64,000 nucleotides of DNA from Candidatus Saccharibacteria bacterium UBA6258 (GTDB lineage Bacteria; Patescibacteriota; Saccharimonadia; Saccharimonadales; Saccharimonadaceae). The translations under genes were made by a program, and so were the position numbers. The notes beneath the pieces were generated by a model. The model was not told the origin of the DNA. It ran no database searches and saw only the letters and a list, made by a program, of their open reading frames with translations. The DNA lies in NCBI GenBank assembly GCA_002441145.1, contig DJVK01000011.1, positions 1 through 64,000 on the forward strand, read 5' to 3'. The stretch's first letter is position 1. The number at the start of each line of letters is the position of its first letter. Below, one piece after another: positions 56,712 through 64,000 of the stretch.

Positions 56712-56960
56712 CTAGTCTCGTTCTGTTGTTGGCTGTACGAGTATGTCATCGCGAAATATCAGATCTGGATTTGTAGTATCAAAATCTGCCTCGCAATCAT
56801 TGCAATGGCGGTTTGGGTCGTGATCTGAGACTAAGCAACCGCCCAGGTGCACGCGCTCCGCTGCTAAATCAGTCATCAATTTTGGGTCTGCATTCACGAG
56901 GCCGTAGATAATACGGCAAGTGTTTTTCGATTCGCAGTTTGGGCATTTGATTCTAGGCAT
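56712..56960 (-). CDS. Small zinc-ribbon protein, 82 aa
   Basis: Two Cys pairs, CPNC near residue 6 and HCNDC near residue 53, form a likely zinc ribbon around a central helical segment. The C-terminal part is acidic. No catalytic residues are evident. It lies 2 nt downstream of the DpnI-like nuclease gene in the same operon, so it may be a partner or an unrelated housekeeping gene. Confidence 0.65.
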   Translation of the reverse strand: MPRIKCPNCESKNTCRIIYGLVNADPKLMTDLAAERVHLGGCLVSDHDPNRHCNDCEADFDTTNPDLIFRDDILVQPTTERD

Positions 56961-56962
56961 GA

Positions 56963-57397
56963 TTATTTTTTATATAACGTAAAGTACGGCAGTTGATCAA
57001 GTCCGATGTAGTTGAACATTTTATAGTTCGCGCGTCGTGCAGTCTCGGATAATTGCCGCATCTTCAAGTTTTTCTTAGGGACAAAGGGATAAAAATATAT
57101 CTCTTGGTGCGAACCAGTTTTATCTGTCCATTTATAATTCGCAATCAAGGGTGGCATTAAATAGCCAGATTTGAGAACCTTTTCTGTAACATCCCATCCA
57201 GCACCAAAGATTTCTTTCTTCGGCTTGCTGCGATTGGTTTTGATTTGAGCTCTAAAGTTACAGCCAGAACATTGCACGTCGCACATCGGATAGCTGGGCG
57301 GTAGGAGCATCAGTTCCTTGCCACAGTTTGGGCAAGGAATAAGGGCGACAACTTCCCGTTCACCTTCGTCTCCGTACTGTTTGTTTAATCCAGGCAT
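56963..57397 (-). CDS. DpnI-like PD-(D/E)XK nuclease with zinc ribbon, 144 aa
   Basis: An N-terminal zinc ribbon (C22-P-N-C25 and C43-S-G-C46) is interlaced with a nuclease motif: D40, then after ten residues Q51-I-K53. The D-x10-E-x-K spacing and interlaced Cys pairs are those of the DpnI catalytic domain (as I recall, D53/E64/K66), with Glu replaced by Gln here. The C-terminal ~70 residues are aromatic-rich. DpnI's C-terminal winged helix is absent. The gene lies 19 nt downstream of hsdR, so it may act with the restriction system or as a separate modification-dependent nuclease. The Gln makes activity uncertain. Confidence 0.65.
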   Translation of the reverse strand: MPGLNKQYGDEGEREVVALIPCPNCGKELMLLPPSYPMCDVQCSGCNFRAQIKTNRSKPKKEIFGAGWDVTEKVLKSGYLMPPLIANYKWTDKTGSHQEIYFYPFVPKKNLKMRQLSETARRANYKMFNYIGLDQLPYFTLYKK

Positions 57398-57416
57398 TAT
57401 ATTTCCCCTTTAGCAA

Positions 57417-60400
57417 CTAATCTAATAAACTGGCGCCACCGTCAGCATTACGGCTGTATTTTGAACTCCATTCATTACCGTATATCTTTGCCTGTTCAAG
57501 TACCATATCCGTAGCTAACGCTTGTTGGTCTGGTGGATAGCCATATTTCGAGAGCGTCTTTTTAACATTAATGCGTAATTTCGCCTGTACGCTCTTGCGA
57601 TATTGCCAGTCTACGGTTGCATCACGACGCACCTGTTCTACAAGTAGTTTTGCAATTTCACGGAGTTGGTTGTCGTCCATTACTTCTTTGGCGCTACCGT
57701 TTTCAACGAGTGCATCATAGAATAACGTCTCGTCTTCGCTCATGCCCTCCATTTTGCCTTCCTCGACAGCTTTGCGGACATCTTTACCGATTGCTATCAG
57801 CTCCTCGATTACCTGTGCAGCCTCAATAGTGCCATTCCTATAACGAGTTAATGCTTGGTGGAGCATTTCGGAGAACTTTGCTTCCTTGACGGCGTTACGT
57901 GAGAATTTCGCCTTAATCTCATCGTTAAGCAACTTCTTCAGTGCTTCGGCAGCAAGATTTTTGCGTTGCATGTTGCGTATTTCTGCGAAGAACGCATCAC
58001 TTAGGATCGAGATTTCAGGTTTATCGAGCCCTGCTGCTTCGAATACGTCAACTACGCCAACTGGTGCAATAGCCTTATCTACGATCTGTTTGAGAGCTGT
58101 TCGGTATTCGTCGTCCGATACTCCGCCGCCGCGGTTCGACACCTTTTCGATGCGCGCTTTTACAGCCTGGAAGAATGCGACCTGTTCGCGGATTGCTAAT
58201 GCATCGGGCTGCGGCATTGCGAGTGCGAATGCCTTACTAAGCTCAAGAACATGCTGCTTCAGTCGTTTTTCACCATCTTCGATACTAAGAATGTACTCCT
58301 CGGCATCGAGTAGAATTTGTAGCTGATCATTGGTCTGAGATGTGAAGTAGCGCATATAGTCGAAATGACCAAAGAGGTCTCTCACGATCTCGAAACGCAT
58401 ATTCATTTGCGCCACCGCTTCGGCGATATCAAGTTGCGGTGCGCCTTCGCCTCCGCTACGAGTATAGTCGGCCATAGCGTCACGCAAGGCACCGGCTACG
58501 CCGAGGTAGTCGACTACAAGCCCACCGGACTTGCCGGGGAACACTCGGTTGACGCGAGCAATGGCTTGCATGAGGTTGTGGCCCTTTAGTGGCTTGTCTA
58601 GGTACATCGTGTGCATATTTGGAACATCAAAGCCGGTAAGCCACATGTCGCAAACGATGACCATTTCGAGTGGATCTTCAGGATTCTTGATGCGCTTCTC
58701 GATTTCTTTAAGACGTTTCTTATTGCGAATGTGTGGTTGCAAATGTTCTGCATCACTTGCAGAACCCGTAATAATGACCTTAATTTTGCCTTCTTTATCA
58801 TCCTCACTATGCCAGTCGGGGCGGTATGCGACAATTCGCTCGTATAAATCGGCTGCGATGTTGCGGCTCATCGTTACTATCATACCCTTGCCTTCTATAA
58901 CACTTTGACGAGCTTCGAAGTGCTGGATCATATCTAACGCGATTGTATTGAGCCGCTCGCCATTACCTACGATTGCTTCTTTTTGCGCGTACTCGGCTTT
59001 CAGCTTGTCTTGGCGGCTTAGTTCCTCGCCCTCTAGCAAGTCGTCAACTTCTTGATCGAGCCAGCGCTTGGTATCTTCGTCCATGTTAAGATCGACAAGT
59101 CGGCTTTCGTAATAGATCGGTACAGTTGCGCCGTCCTCGACCGCTTGCTTTACGTCATAAATATCAACGTAGTCGCCAAACACGGCTGGCGTAGATCGGT
59201 CATCTGATTCAATTGGCGTCCCTGTAAAACCTATGTAGCTCGCACCTGGTAGTGCATCGCGCATATATTTTGCATAACCGTATACTAGCTGTGCATCACT
59301 TTCGCGGACGCGCGCCTTTAACCCGTATTGGCTGCGGTGAGCCTCGTCTGCCATCACTATGACGTTACGGCGATCGGTGAGTACTGGTGCCGAATCTTCC
59401 TCATCTTCGAGCGAGAACTTTTGTATGGTCGTAAATATGATCCCACCCGCCTGACGGTCTAGTAATTTTCGTAGATCACCGCGATTTTCGGCCTGCTTCG
59501 GGTCTTCGCCGAGTAATTCTTTACAGGCGCTAAACGTACCAAATAGCTGTCCGTCCAGGTCATTGCGGTCAGTCACAACTACAATGGTCGGATTATGTAG
59601 CTGTCGGTTGCGCATCATTTTGCCGGTATAAAATACCATGCTTAGCGATTTACCAGAACCTTGAGTGTGCCATACGACACCCGCTCGCTGGTCACCGTGT
59701 TCGGCGCTTGCTCGTAAAGTACTGTCGAGTGCTTTATTTACCACCCAGTATTGGTGATATGCGGCGACCTTTTTGATCATTTGCGAGTCGTCTTTATCGT
59801 CACGTTCAAAGACGATGAAGTTTTGGATTATATCGAGTAGTCGAGTTTTATCAAATGCTCCACGTGCCAAAATGTCCATCATTGGTACGCGGCCGGCTTC
59901 TTTTTCACCATCGACGGTTTTCCATGGCATCATTCGCTCCTGCGGGCTCGTAATAGTCCCCATTTCGGCTTCGATGCCGTCACTAATAACGCACAGTTCA
60001 TTAAAGCGAAAGAGGTCACTAATTTCGCGCTTGTATGTCTGGATTTGCCTAAAGGCTGCCGTAAGGTCTGCTTTGCTATCTGCGGCGTTTTTGAGTTCGA
60101 TTAGCACAAGTGGAAGCCCATTTACAAATAGCACGATGTCGGGCCGTCGATTACATTCGCTCTGTAAGACAGTTAGCTGATTAATTGCTATGAATTCATT
60201 ATTATCTGGCGTTTCGAAGTCGATCACACGTACAATATCATGCTTAATCTCGCCATTGGTATCGCGATATTCTACTGGTATGCCACCGACGAGTAGTTCG
60301 TGAAACTGGTGATTGTTTTCGAGAAGTGTCGACTTATCTATGCGTACAAGCCGCTTAAAGGCCTCGTCTAATGCAACTTCTGGAATGTGAGCGTTAAGCC

Positions 60401-60554
60401 GTATTAAAGCACCCGCAAGTCGATGGTTCATTACGGTGTCTCGGTAATCTCGTTCTAAGGATCCGTCGGGTCCGATGTCGGGGCCGAATAAAGTTGTCCA
60501 ACCTAGGTCGCGTAGTGTTTCAAGTGTTGAATGTTCGATTTGGTCTTCTGTCAT
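57417..60554 (-). CDS. hsdR: Type I restriction enzyme R subunit
   Basis: 1045 aa. The N-terminal PD-(D/E)XK nuclease has D139 in RRPDIVLF and E153/K155 in LIELK. The SF2 translocase has Walker A HTQGSGKS, DEAH box MADEAHRS, GFTGTP and motif VI MQAIARVNR, followed by the helical C-terminal domain that docks on the methylase. It cuts unmodified DNA after ATP-driven translocation. It starts in a 4-nt ATGA overlap with the DUF3644 gene. It appears intact. Confidence 0.97.
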   Translation of the reverse strand: MTEDQIEHSTLETLRDLGWTTLFGPDIGPDGSLERDYRDTVMNHRLAGALIRLNAHIPEVALDEAFKRLVRIDKSTLLENNHQFHELLVGGIPVEYRDTNGEIKHDIVRVIDFETPDNNEFIAINQLTVLQSECNRRPDIVLFVNGLPLVLIELKNAADSKADLTAAFRQIQTYKREISDLFRFNELCVISDGIEAEMGTITSPQERMMPWKTVDGEKEAGRVPMMDILARGAFDKTRLLDIIQNFIVFERDDKDDSQMIKKVAAYHQYWVVNKALDSTLRASAEHGDQRAGVVWHTQGSGKSLSMVFYTGKMMRNRQLHNPTIVVVTDRNDLDGQLFGTFSACKELLGEDPKQAENRGDLRKLLDRQAGGIIFTTIQKFSLEDEEDSAPVLTDRRNVIVMADEAHRSQYGLKARVRESDAQLVYGYAKYMRDALPGASYIGFTGTPIESDDRSTPAVFGDYVDIYDVKQAVEDGATVPIYYESRLVDLNMDEDTKRWLDQEVDDLLEGEELSRQDKLKAEYAQKEAIVGNGERLNTIALDMIQHFEARQSVIEGKGMIVTMSRNIAADLYERIVAYRPDWHSEDDKEGKIKVIITGSASDAEHLQPHIRNKKRLKEIEKRIKNPEDPLEMVIVCDMWLTGFDVPNMHTMYLDKPLKGHNLMQAIARVNRVFPGKSGGLVVDYLGVAGALRDAMADYTRSGGEGAPQLDIAEAVAQMNMRFEIVRDLFGHFDYMRYFTSQTNDQLQILLDAEEYILSIEDGEKRLKQHVLELSKAFALAMPQPDALAIREQVAFFQAVKARIEKVSNRGGGVSDDEYRTALKQIVDKAIAPVGVVDVFEAAGLDKPEISILSDAFFAEIRNMQRKNLAAEALKKLLNDEIKAKFSRNAVKEAKFSEMLHQALTRYRNGTIEAAQVIEELIAIGKDVRKAVEEGKMEGMSEDETLFYDALVENGSAKEVMDDNQLREIAKLLVEQVRRDATVDWQYRKSVQAKLRINVKKTLSKYGYPPDQQALATDMVLEQAKIYGNEWSSKYSRNADGGASLLD

Positions 60555-61534
60555 GTCATATACTTTCGCTTATTATTGACGCAGTGCTGCCTCACAATAC
60601 TTAGCCATTTTTCATACCAATACCAGTATTTCTCAACTTCTATACCGAAGCCCTTTGTTGGGTTCCGGGCGTCATATTTTTTCCAGAGTTTCGTGTGATG
60701 GTGCATATTGAATCTCGAATAACCTTCATCGTTCATCATCTTTACAATAGTCGTAGCTCTGTATTTTGTCTTCTCTTTTTCTCTGATCGTCGAATAAGTT
60801 TTATTGATATTCGTTGCGATCTCAGAACCAGGCTTAATAAATTCGATGACCTTATCTGCTTGTCCGGGATGATTTGCAATTTTTTGCGTAAACAAAACAC
60901 GATAGGCGTACCTTGGATTATTGTACTCTTCTTCACTCAAATTCCCGTCATAACCATCGACAAAGCGTGTTACATGGGCTGGTAGAATGTCCCGATACTC
61001 TTGCATGGTAGTTGTTTGATCTTCGGTCAACGATGTGAACTGCAGGCTAAATGAAAGGTATTTGTCTATGCCTAGTTCATTGCCAAATAGCAGTTTTATA
61101 TAGTCATTGAAGTTGAGGCAGCACGCTTGAAAGCGAGCACTCAAGGCGTCATCAATTTTTGTTGTCATTTGGTGTTCGATTTCATGCCTTAAGCCGATCA
61201 GAAACCTTAGGTTATTCGCCGCATCCTTGTCGATAGGTGAATTATCATCATTCAGACAACGCTCTAATTCCCAATACTTGTCTGCGCCGTGCTTGGTTTT
61301 ATCGAACTTTTTTCTGCCCGAAGACGTGATCTCATAGTATCGATATTCAATCTTTTGAGACCGGTAGTGTGCATGTAAAAGATAGGTCCATGCAATGATC
61401 ATGTTGACGATGAACATCTCAGACTTGAAGGTTATCAGAGGATTATTAAAGACTTGAACAGCGGCAAGTGCTGCTTCGCGTGACTTACTTACAAGCTCTA
61501 GCTTAACAGAGCCGACCCTTCTAACTCGACTCAC
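60551..61534 (-). CDS. DUF3644 domain protein within the type I RM operon
   Basis: 327 aa from GTG 61534, which overlaps the hsdS stop (GTGA). A longer frame to 61621 would run back into hsdS. The DUF3644 signature is at the N-terminus: LVSKSREAALAAVQVFNNP and MIIAWTYLLHAHYR, then a conserved RHEIEH. The C-terminal part has HHHTKLWKKYDARNP, an HTH-like segment. Its stop overlaps the hsdR start (ATGA). DUF3644 has no established function but often sits in defence loci. Coupling on both sides suggests it is part of the system. Confidence 0.8.
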   Translation of the reverse strand: MSRVRRVGSVKLELVSKSREAALAAVQVFNNPLITFKSEMFIVNMIIAWTYLLHAHYRSQKIEYRYYEITSSGRKKFDKTKHGADKYWELERCLNDDNSPIDKDAANNLRFLIGLRHEIEHQMTTKIDDALSARFQACCLNFNDYIKLLFGNELGIDKYLSFSLQFTSLTEDQTTTMQEYRDILPAHVTRFVDGYDGNLSEEEYNNPRYAYRVLFTQKIANHPGQADKVIEFIKPGSEIATNINKTYSTIREKEKTKYRATTIVKMMNDEGYSRFNMHHHTKLWKKYDARNPTKGFGIEVEKYWYWYEKWLSIVRQHCVNNKRKYMT

Positions 61535-62679
61535 AGTCTCACCTTTCCAGATATCATTCGAGGAAGGACGGTGTCGCGTAGCGTGGCGAGGGATTGGATT
61601 TGTTGGGCGTTTTGCTTCCAAGCATCAAGTATTGGCTGGATTTTGTCCCCAATCTGGTTCATTTCAGATTCGCCGGGAACTCGCACCTTCGCCTGACTCA
61701 GATGCTTACGTTGAATGTGTCCCATTGTCGTAGCTTTGGATTTTGCAATACGAATAAACTCATCCAGATGATGTTCTGTCCAATAGTAGTATAGCCACTC
61801 GGGGTAGTTCTCAGAGCTAACTTTGAACAAATGTTGGTTAAGCGCACCCGATCCCTCGCCCCAGAATTTTAGGAGTAATGTACCGGACCAAGAAAATAGT
61901 AAGTCGCCATTGTTTATGATATATCTTTCTGGAATAGCTGCGCTGGCAATATCGGTATTGTCAGTGATGCCAGATGACATTTCGCGAATTTTGATAACAG
62001 GAAGTGTTGGCTCGCCAGCTACTCTCGGATACTTCTGCATCGCTAGTCCATTTAGAAAGGTTGCAATCTCGTCAAGTGATTTTACTCCCCATGCTTCCGC
62101 CTCAGGATTGTCGATGAAATAATGGCGAAAGAGTGCTTGGCCCATTTGCTCCAGAGTTTCATTCATCTTACGGTTAAGCTCAATTTTTTCATCAATTGTT
62201 CCAAGAATGTCTGCGCTTTTCTTTTGGATTTCAACGTCGGGGATCTTCATTTCTAGATTTCGGACACCGGTAGTAGAAATTTCTTTGAACGTTGAGCCAC
62301 CCGCCAAGCTCTCAATATGTGCTTTGTTTAGTTTGAGCCAGTAATAAAGGTACCTATTATCTAATTTACTTTCGTCACAGTTAATCCCTTTACATCCTTG
62401 ATTGGTTGCCATTGGCTTAGATGCGATTGTCACATATCCTATAGGCGCACGGCTACTAAAGATGACGGCACCGGCCGGTAGGAGCTTTGCTGATGATCTA
62501 GCGAGACCCGCCTGTGTAATACCTCGATCGCCTTTTGATATGTACATATCATGATGTGTCGACAGGTCTCGCGGCGTGATCCATGGGATATCACCATTCC
62601 AGAATTCGGGAGTCTTTGTTGACGGGGTACCCCCACCTAATACTTGTGCGACATCTCCAAGCAAAACAATTTGATTCAT
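61531..62679 (-). CDS. hsdS: Type I restriction enzyme S (specificity) subunit
   Basis: 382 aa with two target-recognition domains, each followed by a conserved helix. The first half has VLGGGTPSTKTPEFWNGDIPWITPRDL and the spacer helix QKKSADILGTIDEKIELNRKM. The second has LNGLAMQKYP and a C-terminal helix ending LRDTVLPRMISGK. It reads the bipartite target for both methylation and cleavage. It is compact but complete. A GGTGAGG and TAGGG precede the ATG, inside the end of a 27-aa ORF. Confidence 0.95.
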   Translation of the reverse strand: MNQIVLLGDVAQVLGGGTPSTKTPEFWNGDIPWITPRDLSTHHDMYISKGDRGITQAGLARSSAKLLPAGAVIFSSRAPIGYVTIASKPMATNQGCKGINCDESKLDNRYLYYWLKLNKAHIESLAGGSTFKEISTTGVRNLEMKIPDVEIQKKSADILGTIDEKIELNRKMNETLEQMGQALFRHYFIDNPEAEAWGVKSLDEIATFLNGLAMQKYPRVAGEPTLPVIKIREMSSGITDNTDIASAAIPERYIINNGDLLFSWSGTLLLKFWGEGSGALNQHLFKVSSENYPEWLYYYWTEHHLDEFIRIAKSKATTMGHIQRKHLSQAKVRVPGESEMNQIGDKIQPILDAWKQNAQQIQSLATLRDTVLPRMISGKVRL

Positions 62680-62681
62680 CC

Positions 62682-62765
62682 CTAGTCCTCACCTTCTACA
62701 TTCGAATCAGCGGGTAGCTCAATATTTTCGAGAGAGAGGCTCTTTATTTCTAAATCAGCACTCAT
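62682..62765 (-). CDS. 27-aa acidic ORF coupled between membrane gene and hsdS
   Basis: 27 codons from ATG 62765 to TAG 62682. The ATG overlaps the stop of the upstream membrane-protein gene (ATGA), and its end carries the hsdS ribosome site, so it is tightly coupled on both sides. The peptide starts MSADLEIKSLS and ends DSNVEGED, with about nine acidic and one basic residue. It may be a regulatory microprotein, even a small DNA-mimic-like inhibitor, or merely a coupling device. No homologue is known to me. Confidence 0.5.
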   Translation of the reverse strand: MSADLEIKSLSLENIELPADSNVEGED

Positions 62766-63241
62766 TTCCCAGCACCTTCGATATAAACAGCAAGAAGAGT
62801 TAAAAGGCACAGCATGCCCGCTATGAAGCACACTATACTTACGTAATTTATGACTTTGGTTGATCGAGCATATTGAACTTTTGACAAACCTTTACCGAGC
62901 GGGGTTGTAAGTGATTTTTTATAATTCGCTGAGATAATATTCTGCGCATCTATAAGCATTTGTCGTGACAAGTAGTAGCCAACGATCACAGACATAATCA
63001 CAACCACAAAGAGCAGAAGCGTGAAGTAGGACAGCCATCCATACTCACTAAATAACCTCTCATTTAGAGCCGCTAACGTAGCCAGCGCGGCTATCGAGAA
63101 TGTCATTAGGGCTCGATCAGTTTCAAGTGTAACTTGCGTTAGTAAATCTTGATTGCGTAAGTAAGTTGATCTGTAGTCATTAGCTCGTTCATTGATAGTA
63201 AACTTAGCGACATTGCCCAGTAGATCAAACAGCCATTTCAT
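62762..63241 (-). CDS. Membrane protein inside the type I RM operon, 159 aa
   Basis: Not recognised. It has a soluble N-terminal ~40 residues, a helix LMTFSIAALATLAALNE (about 46-62), a strong membrane segment (about 70-92), a cytoplasmic loop and a last segment (about 132-153), giving two to three membrane spans. Its start overlaps the hsdM stop (TAATG) and its own stop overlaps the next start, so it is translated with the restriction genes. Membrane proteins are not usual parts of type I systems; some anti-phage systems use them as membrane-damaging effectors, which is speculation here. Confidence 0.7.
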   Translation of the reverse strand: MKWLFDLLGNVAKFTINERANDYRSTYLRNQDLLTQVTLETDRALMTFSIAALATLAALNERLFSEYGWLSYFTLLLFVVVIMSVIVGYYLSRQMLIDAQNIISANYKKSLTTPLGKGLSKVQYARSTKVINYVSIVCFIAGMLCLLTLLAVYIEGAGK

Positions 63242-64000
63242 TATCGTAAACCCCGGTCGGTGCCTGCGTCTATTTTTGCCAAGTTTTCTTTTATTTTGGC
63301 TTCGAGCTCGTGACTTTTCGCAAATTGCTCACTCAGCTCAGCGGTGAGTCGTTCTATTTTTTCTTTGAACGCCTCGTCGTCTTCTTCGACCTCTTCGCTA
63401 CCGACGTAACGACCTGGTGTGAGCACAAAATCGCGCTCTTTGATCTCATCAAGCGCGGCAACTTTACAAAAACCGGCGACATCTTCGTACTTACCGTTAT
63501 CCGTTTTGAAGTGATGGTATGCTTCAGAAATTTGTGCAATATCTTCAGGTGACAGCTCACGATTACGGCGATTAATCATTTGGCCCATGTTGCGGCCATC
63601 GATAAACAATACCTTGCCATGGCGAATAGCGCGGTCGCGTGACACAAACCACAGACATGCGGGGATGCCGGTATTAAAGAATAACTGACTTGGCAACGTA
63701 ACAATACAGTCTACTAGGTCGTTAAGTATCAGCTGTTTGCGAATCTCACCTTCCCCGCTACTTTGACTACTCATGCTACCGTTGGCTAAAACGAAACCGG
63801 CAGTGCCGCGTGGTGATAGATGGTGGATCATGTGTTGAATCCATGCGTAGTTGGCATTGCCTTTTGGTGGTGTGCCATACTTCCATCGAATATCATCTTG
63901 TAAGTGCTCTTGGCCCCAGTCGCTGATGTTAAACGGTGGGTTGGCAATGATGTAGTCGGCTTTGAGATCTGGGAATTGATCGTGCATGAATGTGTCGCCG
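63241..64000 (-). CDS. hsdM: Type I DNA methyltransferase M subunit (partial, cut by window edge)
   Basis: The minus-strand frame is open to base 64000, so the 5' part, including the SAM-binding motif, lies outside the window. Visible are catalytic motif IV IIANPPFNISDWG, the family stretch GTPPKGNANYAWIQHMIHHL, RGTAGFVLANGSMSSQ and DCIVTLPSQLFFNTGIPACLWF, and the C-terminal coiled helix. It N6-methylates adenine in the host DNA target chosen by HsdS. It is the first visible gene of the RM operon; the promoter must lie further right. Confidence 0.96.
   Translation of the reverse strand, partial: GDTFMHDQFPDLKADYIIANPPFNISDWGQEHLQDDIRWKYGTPPKGNANYAWIQHMIHHLSPRGTAGFVLANGSMSSQSSGEGEIRKQLILNDLVDCIVTLPSQLFFNTGIPACLWFVSRDRAIRHGKVLFIDGRNMGQMINRRNRELSPEDIAQISEAYHHFKTDNGKYEDVAGFCKVAALDEIKERDFVLTPGRYVGSEEVEEDDEAFKEKIERLTAELSEQFAKSHELEAKIKENLAKIDAGTDRGLR

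Noticed and set aside
1..64000. Alternative genetic code (UGA as Gly or Trp)
   Set aside because: TGA serves as a genuine stop in several recognisable genes (for example the HK/RR-recO unit, hsdS and the lipoprotein), and none needs read-through.
1..64000. CRISPR arrays, insertion sequences, rRNA or tRNA genes
   Set aside because: No spaced identical repeats, transposase, or cloverleaf/rRNA sequence was seen in the intergenic regions.

Overview
The window looks like a chromosomal segment of a Candidatus Saccharibacteria (TM7, Patescibacteria/CPR) genome. It is moderate in GC and densely packed, uses the standard bacterial code (TGA is a stop), and carries a compact division/cell-wall cluster, a chromosomal VirD4-like ATPase, a sigma-region-4/HARE protein and many small membrane or secreted proteins. 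It has no biosynthetic operons apart from metK. The lineage call rests on gene content and is an inference. I saw no rRNA, tRNA, CRISPR array or insertion sequence.

Layout. 0-5 kb: a CHAP-domain wall hydrolase (cut by the window edge), an S41 protease, a receiver protein, two unknowns, rpmA, and a GC-rich lipoprotein pair. 5-20 kb: a Trm11-like methylase divergent from a flippase-like protein, then xseA-xseB, a membrane-anchored methylase, a two-component pair joined to recO, glyS, a TspO-like protein, an EF-hand miniprotein, a DnaQ/GIY-YIG fusion, an MMPL transporter and rnhA. 20-27 kb: SAM-I riboswitch-metK, a Pif1-like helicase, a DUF4868 (KwaB-like) protein, a GH1 glycosidase, yvcK and a HAD-like gene. 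27-36 kb: the dcw cluster mraZ-rsmH-(21-aa ORF)-ftsL-ftsI-mraY-ftsW-murG-ftsQ with a MraZ-type operator. 35.7-36.5 kb: an AT-rich, gene-free gap.

Right of that gap nearly all genes are on the minus strand. They are a VirD4-like ATPase, the sigma4/HARE protein, topA, dprA with a divergent candidate structured RNA, a ZIP transporter (plus strand), then HK-RR-rlu-der-pth, a secreted unknown, a single-ring Clp ATPase, a 25-aa leaderless ORF and DoxX. The last block is a type I restriction-modification operon: hsdM, a membrane protein, a 27-aa ORF, hsdS, DUF3644, hsdR, a DpnI-like nuclease, a zinc ribbon and DUF167. The left arm runs mostly rightward and the right arm mostly leftward, so the arms converge on the AT-rich gap. 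This is the arrangement expected near a replication terminus.

Two themes recur. First, many start codons lie only 4-11 nt after a clear -10 hexamer with no Shine-Dalgarno sequence, which implies leaderless mRNAs. Genes with longer leaders carry good Shine-Dalgarno sequences. Second, several very short ORFs (21-42 codons) have their own promoters, terminators or translational coupling. Five singleton genes with GC-rich, GAG/CTC-type codon use sit between their own promoters and terminators and look recently acquired.
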